Assembly (NCBI GenBank): GCA_025602915.1
Contig: JAHLJZ010000094.1
Location: forward strand, 1 to 64,000
Reading direction: 5' to 3'
Length of the DNA stretch: 64,000 bases
DNA from: Paraphysoderma sedebokerense
Taxonomy: Eukaryota; Blastocladiomycota; Physodermatomycetes; Physodermatales; Physodermataceae
This document shows positions 1-11,827 of the stretch, piece by piece. Position numbers and translations under genes: made by a program. Position 1 is the first letter of the stretch; each line of letters opens with the position of its first letter. The notes under the pieces are model-generated. The model was not told the origin of the DNA. It did not search any database and saw only the letters and a list, made by a program, of their open reading frames with translations.

Positions 1-422
1 TGTACACATTAGAATTCGTAATTTATCCATGTCTCCGCATCCCCCTAAATTGCCGACATTGAATGTTGAAAGTCTCCTCGCAGACTTGAAAAAATTGACT
101 TCCTCACCCTCCATTTTACCCTCTTCTTCTCAAGGTTCTTCTTGCCCCTCTTCCCCTCACAATCCTTTTTGACTACATCTTTCCATGTTACTCACAGTAT
201 CTTGCACAAAATATTTTAGATTCCTCATCATCTACCGTCCCATCATCACTTCCTTCATCGTCTGCGGAAACATTGAATCTTTACGCGCAATATCTCTCCA
301 CCAACGAATCATCAATTCAGAGTCTCAAAGAGTTGACAGAATTCGAGAAAGAGATAAAGCAAGTCAGAAAAGAGTTGGGTGATGTTGTGAGGTTTGTGGG
401 AGTAGCTAGTCTACAAGAGTGA
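1..422 (+). CDS. 3' end of an unknown gene (partial)
   Basis: A frame open to a TGA at 420-422 encodes a Ser-rich stretch followed by a charged, probably helical segment (SLKELTEFEKEIKQVRKELG) and ends ASLQE. An upstream frame beginning near ATG 30 (MSPHPPKLPTLNVESLL) looks like an earlier exon. An intron ending at the acceptor near 198 is likely, but the donor could not be fixed in phase. No family was recognised. The short coiled-coil C-terminus could belong to a small complex subunit, but this is a guess. Confidence 0.3.
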
Positions 423-2161
423 AACAAGTTTCCACGATAAACCGAGTACAAATACAACATGTTCAGAAATGATTTCTTGGAACAAATCGTTCCAACTTTT
501 CGAATAACGCTAGTTAATATTCAAAAGTTCGAATTCCTCACTTTTGTATTCGTACTTAGTACACACTTGCGCTCTCGTGTCTTCATCCTTACAGAATTTC
601 CAGATCCCATTCTCAAGATCCTGTATGTGCCCTAGACAGTTCCATCGGTTTTGACATTACTGCATCAATCTACTTTCGGATTTTATTTTAGCTTTCGGGG
701 ATGAGCCATGCTTAGTACATACTTTTTTGTAAACTGAAGTGCACGGAGACTGGAGCTAGCGATTCGGGAACGGAGAAAAGGCACATGCATCTGAGAGTGA
801 CGATACTGGAATGAAGAAAAGTGGAACTTATGGACTAGCATTTTCTCATTTTGGCCAAATAAAAATTAGTGGTTAAATTACGCAGATTATCGATATATGT
901 TACAAATCATTTGTACAGACATTTGCTTGCACACAAACTATCCCCAACTTGCGACATCTGGAACATCCCATTCTAAACCTTTGGACGGAGGGACCAATGA
1001 AGGCGGTAACTGATTTGTGCATTGGAGTCTCAACAGCTCTCTCGGTAATCGCACTGTTTGTAGGCTTTTATCGGCCTCTACATTGGCCTGGTAGGGTTCT
1101 GCGCACCGATTACAAGTCTCAGTCAGTTCAATAAGACGGTAGAATGATCAAAAAACATTGCCATCAATTACGTGAAACAGCACAACTAAAAGTAGACTAA
1201 AAAGAAAAGGGGAGTAAAGAAACCAAAACGAACCCAACAATTCAAAAGGAACTAATCCACCTGGAAAATGACTATACTTGCAACTAAATCCCAAATTACA
1301 GCCTCCAGTATTCATAAACCGTCGACAAGGCTGTTTTGTCCTTTGTTCTTCTATGATCTGCTGAGGAGCTATTTCAACAAGATTATCGTGTCACAGTTAG
1401 TTTCCACTCTAATTAAATCCTTCCTTAAATCCAAAAGGCCAAAAACAACAATTTGAAGGGAGATATGAAGAGAATTCAAAACAAACTTTTGAATTGATCA
1501 TAATGTCTTTGCACATTTAATTGATGTTGTGCCCCTTCTTTATGTTTCTTGCGGGATTCTGATGAATCCGGAAACCGACAATCACAGTATTCACAGTAAT
1601 CTTCATATAGCAACGTTATTAGATGCAATATATTGTTGTAATTAATATTGAATAATCGAATTTGATTTTCGTTGGATCAGTGTGTTCGAACAATAAGCAG
1701 GTGTTAGAATGTGTTGAAGTGAAGATCGGAAGTAAGATCGAAAGGCGCAAGAGGAATATTTTACATTTTTTTACCATTCAAATTTAGTCCAGACTTATTA
1801 GATTTTGAATGAACGAATACTATTTTGTCAGCCAAACAACAAGCAAGATTTAGGCGAGATGATAGATATAATAAGATATGTATTGATCGTTCAGGCGGCG
1901 GAGGAAGCGTCAAGTGGAGGACCGCCAAATGACAGCTGGGTGCTCCGTGATTGATCATCTCGATTTCTGGGTAATTTTGTAACATTTTTATGCGCAAATA
2001 AGAAGAGAATTCTGGTAGATTAAAGCGATAACAACATTGAATAATATATTGTTCATATTTTCATCTACATTTACTGGCTCGCTACGCTTATATATATACA
2101 GCCCACCAACTTTTTTCGGCGTGTTAAAAATGAACAATAATTTAAATGTACCAAAACATTA
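423..2161. other. Intergenic, no supported gene
   Basis: Only short open frames without splice logic or family resemblance occur here (for example 949-1134 and 1268-1456). The sequence is AT-rich with no evident tRNA or repeat. The right end is the 3' flank of the minus-strand gene that stops at 2162. Confidence 0.5.
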
Positions 2162-3710
2162 CTATTTTGAATCCTTAGTATACTGACAATGCATCCGTCC
2201 TCCGCGGCCCGGGCAATCCTGAGATAAACAAATGGAACATGTTCTAGCCCTCCTCCTCTTTTTATCCTTTTTTGAAGCATCATCGTTATCGGCTGTTGCA
2301 AAGACAAACGATTCCTGGAACGGCGAAATCATTTGCGTTGTGGCATGCGACGGTAAAGACGGTAAATATTTGGAGGATTGCAATGGTATTACGGCATACT
2401 TGGGAGCCTGGAACACGGGGTTTGGTAACGAGTACGATATTGATTGGGAATGAAGTCGTTTTCGGCCATCATTGGTTGTATTCGTGGGCACAATATCTGT
2501 GCTTGATACATTGTTTTTAGGAGGATAGTAATCTCTGTTTTCTTTGGCCGGCTGTCGGATTTCGGTTTGTGATTCCGAAGGGATGATGTTAGATGTGTGA
2601 GTAAGGTCTGGCATAAATAGAGACGGAATCGGAAAGGGGAAGGTCAACGATTCGGATGTCAACTGTTCAGACGTCTGATTTTTGGAGAGAGCTCCTAATT
2701 GGGAGGAACTGCTAATAATCGAACTGAGCTCGTTTCTACTAGTCTGTAGCTGTTTTAAGTATTCCTTCATTAAATCGTTTGACTTGTAATAATTTGTCGC
2801 ATTCAAACAATTCAAGAGCATATTCTTTTTCGTTTCTTCTGCGTACTTTTCAACCAATTCAGATATTGCTTCAAATTTGGGATGAGCTGTATGTCGCACC
2901 AACTGAAACAAAATCGCCTCGGAAGTAGTAATCGTAGCACCTAGGTTCTCGAGGCGCTACATGGGAAGGCAAGGTAATGTTCGTGAATACACATTTCTGG
3001 GGTATAGAATCATTGAAAAATTGCAGGCAATAGTTGCATTGTACCTTCAATGCAATAGAAATCTCTCCTTGGTTCCTACTTGAAACAGCGTCGTGAAGGA
3101 TATAAACTTCGATAGACTCGTTCATTAAGTCAACCGCCGTCTGTGCAATGCCGATATGAGCCTGAATATATCGAATTCCGTATCCATAATTAAATGCGAT
3201 AGTTAAATCTTTCAGTAATTTCCATCAAAATACCATACGCTACGACTGGTTTATAGCTTATCCGGAACAATTCACAACTGAAAAACCAACCTCAAGGCCA
3301 AACAGTATCACATTCTGAAGATTACGATCTTTCAAAGATCTGTTGATTAATTCATCGCACATTGAAAACCGACTTGTTGAAATTTGAGAATCTACATTGC
3401 GGAGGTCAAGGTCTTCTACAGTACTACCGAATATCGTAGGCGCCGTAGCTTTAACCCAAAGTTTGACGTCGAGAATTTCAGCCGCATCGGCCTAATATGA
3501 TATCATTCGATGAGCTGTTTCATAATAAAAAACGACAATATGGAAGTATAAGAAAGAAGACGAATGTACCATCTTTTGGACAGTCGACACGACGGAATCG
3601 AACTGGTAAACTGTGGAACGATAACTTTCTTGGACATCGCAAAGGAAGAAAACGGTATTTGTAAGAGAAAGATTTGCTATGCGATTTAAGCGGCTACTAG
3701 TAGGGTTCAT
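2162..3710 (-). CDS. Isochorismatase-like pseudoenzyme fused to a C-terminal zinc knuckle
   Basis: Four exons (3710-3570, 3491-3291, 3161-3045, 2956-2162) join in frame. The N-terminal ~170 residues match the ISOC1/ISOC2 type of the isochorismatase fold: the strand with the first catalytic residue (FFLCDVQESY), ISTSRFSM, NVILFGLE-AHIGIAQT and HDAVSSRNQGE. Active members use an Asp-Lys-Cys triad. The Asp is present, but the Lys position (ISTS) is Thr and the Cys position is Gly (codon at 3150-3152), so hydrolase activity is unlikely. After the fold (HPKFEAISEL) the frame continues for ~220 residues: a Lys/Asn-rich helix, a Ser/Pro-rich linker, a basic patch KKDKKRRRAR, and C-x2-C-x4-C-x8-C (TCSICLSQDCPGRGGRMHC). 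That motif resembles zinc knuckles at the ends of some transposase-derived and DNA-binding proteins. The basic patch could be a nuclear localisation signal. The fusion lies inside one uninterrupted exon. Confidence 0.75.
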
Positions 3711-4236
3711 ATCGTCTGAGCATCCACAGTGTTGGATAGTGGATATCGAGACGGAATTGACTGTAGAATGGCGAATGTGAGTTAAACGCGATAGTTATTT
3801 CTTATCAGGAGTAGGACCGGACAGATAAGTTTAAATCACACGCACGGTTCATCCATACTTTCCTTATAAATTGAAAAGAGATGGACAAGTAAGACCATCA
3901 TATGCTTTGAAATAAGAACATTTGATCATCTATACAGCATTATGTGCGTGACATATAATCTGGGCTCTAATACGCAGATCTTATGTTGCGGGTGCATTGA
4001 GCGGTTGCAGAGGGACAATTTCATTTTGATTGGGTTTGTGAAAGCTAGAACAGAGAGTAACGTAAAAAGGAAGGTATGCCAAATTGCGCACTTTGAACGA
4101 CTAGCGTATACGTATCTGGCGGCTATGCAGGCAATGCTACTACTTCTGACTGTCGATTGATTCATGTCCTCTACGCACTCCATGAGTGTATTTCATTGAA
4201 AACATGAAGCGGAATATTCAGAGTAAAAGTATGATG

Positions 4237-4431
4237 TTACAATTTGGTACAGTCAGGTCCAGCGATTACCAGGCTTGAGATTGCCTGGGTGGACGGCTCA
4301 AAGAACAATTCGACTCGGGTTCCAGAATGCAACTGAGTTTCCAACCTATAAAATTGCACAAAGAGGTGGCACCAGGCGATTGGATTGGCTGCTGCCGGTC
4401 CGAGTTTATTAAGATTGTTTAAACAGCACAC
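4237..4431 (-). CDS. Possible C-terminal exon of an unidentified protein
   Basis: A minus-strand frame of about 64 codons ends at 4237 with a well-formed amphipathic pattern (PIAWCHLFVQFYRLETQL, then RVELFFEPST and SLVIAGPDCTKL). An ATG at about 4455 (MKKVTIFECAV) could be the start, joined by an intron that could not be placed. It diverges from the KH-domain gene beginning at 4511, so the two may share a promoter. The family was not recognised. Confidence 0.3.
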   Translation of the reverse strand: MCCLNNLNKLGPAAANPIAWCHLFVQFYRLETQLHSGTRVELFFEPSTQAISSLVIAGPDCTKL

Positions 4432-4510
4432 TCAAATATGGTAACTTTCTTCATCAACAGTTCTGTATTTACGAAATTTGAAGCCATTTTACAGCGAATT
4501 TACGATAAAC

Positions 4511-5053
4511 ATGTCAGTAAATAAATCGGTCTGGCCTAGCAAAGCTAGAATTGTTATCCCGGACAACGCTGACATCGGGCGTATTATTGGTCGGAATGGA
4601 AAGCATCTCAAGCAGATCGAATTTGTAACGAACACCAAATTGCGGGTGGATGATGGAGTAATTGAAATAAGCAGAGGGGCCGATGAGCTAGCTCAGCCTG
4701 ACCTGGAGGAATGTAAAGTAAGACCCAAAGAAATCCTCTCTATTCAGCTACCCCTCCGTAACTTCAAATCACCTCATATAGGCACTCTTAAAGCAACATA
4801 TTAAGAGTGTAGTTGGCGGACGTTCTCCAGACCCTGGTGCAGCCGTAACGGTAAGTTGGAATAAAGCTACAGCCGTTTCTAAGGTGTCAGTCGTAATACT
4901 TCAGAAACAATAACAATTTAATTTCAGGCAATCGGGAAGTGCGTTGATGGGTCAAATTGCTCTCGTGCGATGTGTCCTTACAGTCATCCACGTTTTGAAG
5001 GAACAAGTAAAGGGCCCAAGGAAAAGTCTCACCGTAAGAACAAAAAGAAGTGA
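4511..5053 (+). CDS. KH-domain protein with a C-terminal CCCH zinc finger
   Basis: Three exons: 4511-4717, 4782 to about 4850, and about 4929-5053. The intron at 4718-4781 is GT-AG and phase 0. The first exon is a KH domain with the GxxG loop (IPDNADIGRIIGRNGKHLKQ), which binds single-stranded RNA or DNA. The last exon carries C-x5-C-x4-C-x3-H (CVDGSNCSRAMCPYSH), the Nab2/ZC3H14 spacing associated with poly(A) RNA, followed by a Lys-rich tail. The protein is only about 130 residues, so a single KH and a single finger make up nearly all of it. A role in mRNA binding is inferred. The start at 4511 is preferred because the preceding in-frame ATG (4478) adds sequence unrelated to the domain. Confidence 0.75.
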
Positions 5054-5865
5054 TAGCAATAGTGATCTTGAGGAAGAGTGGGTGAAATAGCAATGACAGT
5101 GATTGAATCGAATGAAAATCAGAGCGGTACGAACTAGTGAGCTAATCTTAGTGATGGAACTTGAAAGTGAAGTAAAAACATGTCGAATAAACTGGCTAGT
5201 AAATATTATATCGATTACCTCCCTCTGGTGACTTCCAACTTCCCAGCATATGCAAAAGAAGTCTGTTTGGCATCTAAGAAAGTAGCGAAAAGTACGCATA
5301 TAATAATCGTATAATATATACTATAACTGCCGGAAAAGATTTAGACGAAGAGCTTCTTTCTGCAGCTCAGTACAAATTTCGTTGCATCCCTTGCTAAGCC
5401 GAAGAGCAGAGCGCAATTGCAATACAGTGCATATTTATTTTTCAATCTAATGAAGGGCAAATATTAGCGGATTTCATTTCGCTCTCAATATAAAATTTAT
5501 AAAGCCATATTGTGTTCTGGCCGAAATAGTCGTCTTCTCCATTTTCAACACACCACGATCTTAATACACATCACAAAACGACAGGCCTACACAAAATGAA
5601 AAGTGTTAGCGCCGCCTTGTGACGTAAGAAAGGGGAGTTAAACTTAGTGAGTTCTATTATCCAGGCCATGATCTGTTACAAAAAATTAAAAATATTGTCT
5701 CGTTTTCACGCCGTTAATACAAAATCGATTCATGCCCGAAATAAACAAAAAGCGGGCACGTCGCTTCCTCTGCCGCAGTTGTCTTGGCATTCCTCCCACA
5801 CCCTCATCACCACATATATCGTTCTCTCATTCTACATCCCTCGTCGCTGCTAAGTATCTGTTATC
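5054..5865. other. Intergenic and promoter region
   Basis: No supported gene. The last ~100 bases before 5866 are pyrimidine-rich (runs of ctc and ttcct), as is seen before several gene starts in this window. Confidence 0.4.
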
Positions 5866-7128
5866 ATGATCTCTCAAATTGCCATCGCCTTGTTGTCTGT
5901 CGTTGCTTTGCTTTCTGGTGTTTCCGCTGATGTTGCTCCTTCCGGTGCTGTTTACACTTGTTCCGGATTCGAAAAACCTGGTAGGCTTTGGATTTTTTTT
6001 TCCATCGAGACTGAATACAATTTGCATATTTTAGTGTTTGCTAATTTGACTCTATCAATTGGTGCAATCCAGTGGACAAAACCTGTCATGTTTTCAGTCC
6101 TTTTACTTCCGCCTTACCCAAAGGCAAATCTGAGCAATACATCAATTCTGTATGTATTGCCCTTTCTTTTTTGCCCCTCGATCTCTTTTGAGGATTTCCC
6201 TCCTTTTTAATTCTTTGCCTGCCTTTCGGTCCCTGATGTTTACTGGTGTCCAGACGAAATGGTTCGATCAAGGATTGACCAAAACCTGATTGCTGATCAT
6301 TGGACCTACAACACGTTTTGTGTCATTGTTTATTGACTATTAATTAATCTAATTAGATGAAAGCCAGTACCCTTGTTTGCGGTAAAAAAGCTCCCGAATC
6401 AATTGGTTTATTGTAAGTTTTGTTTGTCTCGGCTTGCTATTACTAATTCCACAGTATGGCGATAAAATCTCGATCGCCGTTTGCACGATGTGTTAACTTT
6501 TCACTTTTTAAACTCGCTTAGTCTCTGCTACGGAACCCTTGGAAACTGTGCCAATCTTCCATGGTGGTTGCCAAAGTATGTTGATAAATGCAATTTTTTT
6601 TAAGTAATTAATTTGACTCTACATTTTATCCGTAATCTCACACAGAAATGTTTATCTTCCAGGAACGAATCTGATCTTAAGGGAGTTGTCGAATTTTATA
6701 ATAAGGTCAAGTTATCTGAATTGAATGAGGAAGCTAAAAAGCGCAATGCTGCCGATAGAGTGTTGTGTAAAAAAGTTTGCGATGAAAGTATTGCATATGT
6801 CAGATGTACGTAAATTGGTCTTCATTTCAGTTCATTCTGTTTCGATAGTCTTCTCTCAGCATATAATAATTTTCCGTTATTCTTTGCCATTACTACAGCC
6901 TGTCCTTCCCTCTTCGCTGGATTTGAGGAATCTGCTGATCCTTGCTCTGACCTCCCCGATACCAACTGTGTCGATATGAAAACTGTAGCTCAATCTAACG
7001 CTAATACCACTTCCACTGATTCTTCAAAGACGAATAAACCTGGCAATACTTCCGGAGTAGAGATGATGAATGCCAACCTCTTTACTGCATTCGTCGGTTT
7101 GGTCGCTGTATTGTCATTCACTTTGTAA
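5866..7128 (+). CDS. Secreted, Cys-rich, GPI-anchored protein
   Basis: Six exons give about 210 residues: 5866-5980, 6073-6149, 6357-6412, 6522-6575, 6663-6805, 6899-7128. All junctions are GT-AG and keep the frame. The N-terminus is a classic signal peptide (ISQIAIALLSVVALLSGVSA). The mature part has about ten cysteines spread over all exons (TCSGF, KTCHVF, LVCGK, LCYG, GNCAN, LCKKVC, SCPS, DPCSD, TNCVD), consistent with a disulfide-bonded extracellular domain. A Ser/Thr/Asn-rich segment and then a hydrophobic C-terminus (FTAFVGLVAVLSFTL) fit a GPI-attachment signal. It is probably a plasma-membrane or wall protein. The Cys pattern was not recognised as CFEM or another named domain. Confidence 0.75.
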
Positions 7129-7596
7129 ACAAGTAAGATAACTCTGGAAAAGGAGTGAAGCGGGATATTTGTGTTTATAGACGGAAAATGAGGGGTCCGG
7201 GAAAAATGATGTAAAATTAGACCATATTAGGCAGCGTGTTGTAGTTTTATAGTCTTGCAATTGTTACTTATTTTTACAATATTATTGATGTATTGTGATC
7301 AAATCGTTATTAAAAAAATCACAGATCGTCAAAGTCACCTTTGCGATTTGAATTTGTTTCATCAGTTTCACCGAATTTTACCGAGTTCTAATATCTGCAT
7401 ATCCGTCGAGATGAGAAAAAAGTCGTAATTAAACAAAATGCATTGGATGCTGTTTCGTCTTGAATCATTAGATTAGGCACTTATGTAAGAGTGAACATAA
7501 TTTATCAATGATTGGCCTCGCCCTCAAATCAAGTCGACAGGCCAACCTCGAACACGGCGGCCTTTCTTTCTCTACCTTTAAACCACCACAATCTTC
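7129..7596. other. Intergenic
   Basis: AT-rich 3' flank (about 7140-7440) followed by a pyrimidine-rich leader before the NIT2 start. No gene seen. Confidence 0.4.
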
Positions 7597-9117
7597 ATGA
7601 TCTCGTCCCTTCGCTCCCTTTCCTCCTCCTTTCTCCGATTTCAATCTGCACACCTCTCCACTATGAGTTCTCCCCTTTCGTCTCTTTCGTTTAGTCCATT
7701 CAAACTCGCCCTTATTCAACTAAAAGTATCTGCCGATAAACGACAAAATTTGAACAATGCGGAATCAAAAATCAAAGAAGCAGCAAATCAGGGTAGCCAT
7801 GTCGTAGTATTACCTGTATGGTATCATTTAATATCTATTACTTCACATAATATTTATGGAACGGGATAAGCAGAACGTTAACTCAAGAAACATGGATAGG
7901 AATGTTTTAATTCGCCGTACGGTACTTCTTACTTTCCGGAATACGCTGAACCTGTACCCTCTGGGGAAACTTGCAAAAAGTTGTCTGAAATTGCCAAGGT
8001 TCGTATATCATTTATTTTAATTTAAATCCAACCGTCCTGTCGACATTTAAGTGCCGCCATCCGGTTTGAATCATTCTCCGAATGTTCGGTTCCAAATGGA
8101 CTGATATCTGTCTTGTCTTAACGAACTTTTAAAATAGAGAAATAAAATTTATTTAATCGGTGGGTCAATACCAGAACGAGAAGAGTCTTCGCAGAAGTTG
8201 TACAATACTTGTACTATTTGGAATCCAGAAGGTAAAAAAAGCTCCCGTTTTGTTCATCACCGATGTCCGGAAATCGTAGAACAGAATTTAACGCTACGAA
8301 TGGATGTTTGGATTTTTTTTTTTGATTTGTTGGGGAACGTAAAAAGGTGAATTAATTGGAACACATCGAAAAGTTCATTTATTTGATATCGATGTACCCG
8401 GAAAAATCAGGTTCAAGGTAGTTTCGTTAATTTGTCTTTGATTCAAACTGATCAATCGGAAAACTAACGAATTCACAATTCAACTTTCGCTGTCACAATC
8501 ATTGATTCGCCATCTCAGGAAAGTGAAGTTTTGTCCCCTGGAAATCAGGTCACCACGATAGACACCAAATACGGTAAACTCGGTGTCGCTATTTGTTATG
8601 ACATTCGGTTCCCAGAATTGGCCATGATTTGCGCTAGAAAGGGCTGTGTCGCTATGATTTATCCTGGTGTGTAATTTTATGTTTAACTTTCCCCTCATAG
8701 AAGTAGATAAGAAGACTCATTATCATGGTGCTTGAATTTGCTGTCAGGTGCTTTCAATATGACCACTGGTCCGCTACATTGGGAGCTTTTGCAAAGGGCA
8801 CGGGCTGTTGATAATCAGGTAAAACACTACTGAGTTTTTTCATCCTTCTATTTTATTAATCTTCGACTGAACTTATACTCAAAAAGATCTATGTGGCGAC
8901 CTGTTCCCCCTCTCGAGTTCTTGAATCCAGTTACCACGCATGGGGTCACTCGACTGTAGTCAATCCAAGTGGTCAAGTAATAGCGACGACAGAAGAACAC
9001 GAGACAATCGTGTATGCGGATATTGATCCGGAAGCGATGAAAAGTATCAGAGAGAGTATTCCGTTGTATAGTCAACGTAGGTTTGATGTTTACAAGGATG
9101 TGGCGAAGGAATCGTAG
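7597..9117 (+). CDS. NIT2: Omega-amidase, carbon-nitrogen hydrolase (NIT2/yeast Nit3 family)
   Basis: About seven exons encode a nitrilase-superfamily enzyme. Family members deaminate alpha-ketoglutaramate and alpha-ketosuccinamate in cytosol and mitochondria, closing the glutamine transaminase cycle. The order of motifs is conserved: FKLALIQL at the start of the fold, the region with the catalytic Glu ([17 protein letters not shown]), the catalytic Lys in [16 protein letters not shown], the nucleophile Cys in [15 protein letters not shown], then [17 protein letters not shown] and WGHSTVVNP. The first ~30 residues are rich in Ser, Arg and Leu without acidic residues and could be a mitochondrial presequence. 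A later ATG (MSSPLSSLS) could start a cytosolic form. It stops with TAG at 9115-9117. Catalytic residues look intact. Confidence 0.93.
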
Positions 9118-9339
9118 GATATAGGGGTAATGTAATTGAGAATGATGAATCTTATCGTATAAGTCATAATATAGTGCGAATATATGGTTTTGTCAAGACT
9201 TTATATTCGCTAAGGAACCGCAATTCTATCGTCCAGATCAGATTATACTTGTCGCGGCTGGTTCGCAGGAGTTCGAACAACTTGTCCAAGTCCCGACCTC
9301 CTTATTCAATTCATTCCACATCACAATTTACCACACCAG

Positions 9340-10620
9340 ATGTTATCACAAAACCACCCACAAATCTCACAACCCTGCGTTGACGCTCTCTCTGCCGTGT
9401 TATCCTCGACCCCAGAATACGGTTACCCCAATCTCGTACGTCCCACGCTTTTACAACCACGAATTCACACCAACGTCCGAGAACCCAGACCGAATTCTAA
9501 TTACCTTTTGAATCTTGTTTTACTGTTTTGTTTTTATTCGTAATGGTGGTTACATAGAGTCTACCGTTACCAGAGTCTGATAGATCAAGGAAATTAATCG
9601 AGTCGCTGGAGACTTTGACAAATTTGAAAACTCGAGTCGACGAAGTATGTATTCCTTGACTCTTGGAGCAATTCATTCATACGGAGAATTAAGAACTAAT
9701 ACTCTACTTTTATATTACCCTTTTTGTTTACTTTTTGGATTTGATAATATGTGTGTTTTGTTGGAATCGATTCGGTGGATTGTCACTTACGAATCGTGAA
9801 ATTGTGAATGGAATAGTTGAAGACACGGTTGAGTCAACTTGAGTTTTGTGAAGAAGCTAGAGGAGTGTTTTATGCCAATGATATAGGTATATACTTTATC
9901 ACCTTACTTACCTTGAACATTAAATCCTTAATGTCATCTAATTCATCACCCACACTTACTTTTATCTCGTGTTTCTTTATTTCTAACGTTTACTTGTCAC
10001 ATTTACCACCCACTCTACTGTATTTCGATCAGAGAATAATTTGAAGAGCTTGAAAGTCTTTGAAACTCATTTATCATCTATCTCTGTGAACCAAGATAAA
10101 CTGTTACATAACCTCAAGAAGCAAGTGACGGGAAGTTTTGTCACGATTGAACCAAAATATCAACCGTATGTTTTTGTTTCTACTTTTGGGTTTTGGTATT
10201 CTGGAGAGTATTTTTTAAAGGGTTAAAAAAGAGTCGATTTGGTTATTGATATCTGTGTTTTTTCCAATGAAATTCTGGTGTGGACTTGTAGGGACGTGGC
10301 GACTGTGTTTCCGGCTGTTGCGGAGATTATCTCACAAATGGAAAGTGGAATTCAAAATATAAATATGGTTGGGAATAATCTGCAAAATATTGCAACGACT
10401 CAAAATGATGATGACAGTCAAAACAATATGGTAAGTCTTTTATACATTCTGTGCGTTGTAATCATGACTTTGATGCGGGTATTAACTGATGCACATGATG
10501 TTTTTGTGGCTCTTGTAGAATAATTTATTGAATGAGGTACCGAGGGTGGTAGCATTGTATAGTCAATTGTTTGATGAAATTCGGGGTATCAGGGAGACCC
10601 TGTACACTAAAAATCCGTAA
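9340..10620 (+). CDS. Coiled-coil protein, possibly an augmin (HAUS2-like) subunit
   Basis: About six exons with good GT-AG sites give ~230 residues. Most are heptad-like: SDRSRKLIESLETLTNLKTRVDE, a continuation LKTRLSQLEFCEEARGVFY, SLKVFETHLSSISVNQDKLL, and AEIISQMESGIQNINMVGNN. The central region (VTIEPKYQPD after a helix ending in HNLKKQ) resembles the layout of HAUS augmin-like subunit 2, which nucleates microtubules from microtubules in the spindle. The similarity is weak and judged by eye, so other coiled-coil complex subunits remain possible. The ATG at 9340 is preceded by a plausible 5' leader. An earlier open frame at 9174-9383 lacks support. Confidence 0.5.
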
Positions 10621-11827
10621 ATAACTTTCTCCGTTTAACGAAAGGAATCAAGCTTTGAGGAATTTTTAGCAAAATTAAAGAATTTCTTGCGACGCATGGT
10701 TTTGCGCAGTTGGGAGTACTCACGTCTGCGGTTGGTCTTTTGACATCGCGGGAAATATTCTATCTGAACCGGTGGCAAACAAGCTTGGTTCAAGAAATAA
10801 CATTCATCCGCACAACAACCACCACATCTGCGTCATTCCAAAAAAAGAAATTCTATTTAGAAATGCTGACGTTGTCGGCTCAGAGCGAGAGGCAAAAAGA
10901 CTTTGATTCCCTCACGTTCAAAACGTCATTCAAGTTCTACAAGAATGTCACAAAACCACTGAAAATGTGACCTTAAACAATCATCCTCTTTATCCTTTTG
11001 TATACTCTCTTACTGACCAACCCCATCCACTCGTCACACAAACTAAATTGCCACCGGGTATGCCTCATCTGATGTAACCATCCTATGATACTAATGACCC
11101 TGCAACGGGGTCATACCAATTGAACGAATTAAGCGGTCCCTTTATTGTCCCGATTCCGTCGCGAGTCCTGAGCGCGTTGAATCGTTGAATGCGGTGGGTA
11201 TTGTACACGACTGTTCAAACTGGACGAGGTCACACCTCATCACCTCTAGACATTGGTTGGGTTGGGATGTGGTCACTAAATTTATCAACCAGGTTGCCAA
11301 AAAATTAAAACAATAGTAGCAAAGGTAAAATCATGTATATAAGCGAGTTCATTAAGCCGCTTCACCCGAGATACACACCAACCAAGAAGGGGTGACTCAA
11401 ACTGGTGTTTAAATATCGTGGAATATCCCGACCAAAGTGGTTTAGCTGTTCCTGGTCATTATTTTTCAAGTGTACAATTCCAGTTTTCACTCGCTTCAGC
11501 TTTTTGTCCGCTGCATTTTTTTTTTTTTCAGCGTCGCCGGGTTCGACAGTTTACTTCCTCCTCCATTTATTTACCCGGTTTTTTTAAAGTTCTTAGCTAC
11601 CTTACAGAACTTTTCATCTTTTCATTCTCTTGGTGTTACATACTTTGAATATCACTTCGTTAAACGAATTTCGTCGACTCTGTACTTCTACCCCTCTCAA
11701 CCCAGAATTTAGAAGTACATAGTTCAACCCACACTTTCCAAACCCAACTCACCCATCGACTCCATCCGGCCCTCCCAAATTTCTTTCAACCGTTTCACAC
11801 TTTTTGCAACATTTACAAGCCTATCGA
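10621..11827. other. Intergenic region with one unsupported small ORF
   Basis: An open frame at 10710-10970 (86 codons, basic, with a run of Thr) has no recognisable domain and is probably non-coding or 3' UTR. Bases 11160-11400 and 11480-11820 are the upstream region of the GPCR gene, with a T-tract at 11517-11528 and pyrimidine-rich DNA before the start. Confidence 0.4.

Noticed and set aside
2232-2453. Plus-strand frames opposite the isochorismatase fusion gene, one starting with a signal-peptide-like run
   Set aside because: They lie antisense to a conserved-looking exon and have no splice partners or family match.
10710-10970. 86-codon open frame after the coiled-coil gene
   Set aside because: It has no domain, no good context and Thr/Lys-rich composition; probably not coding.
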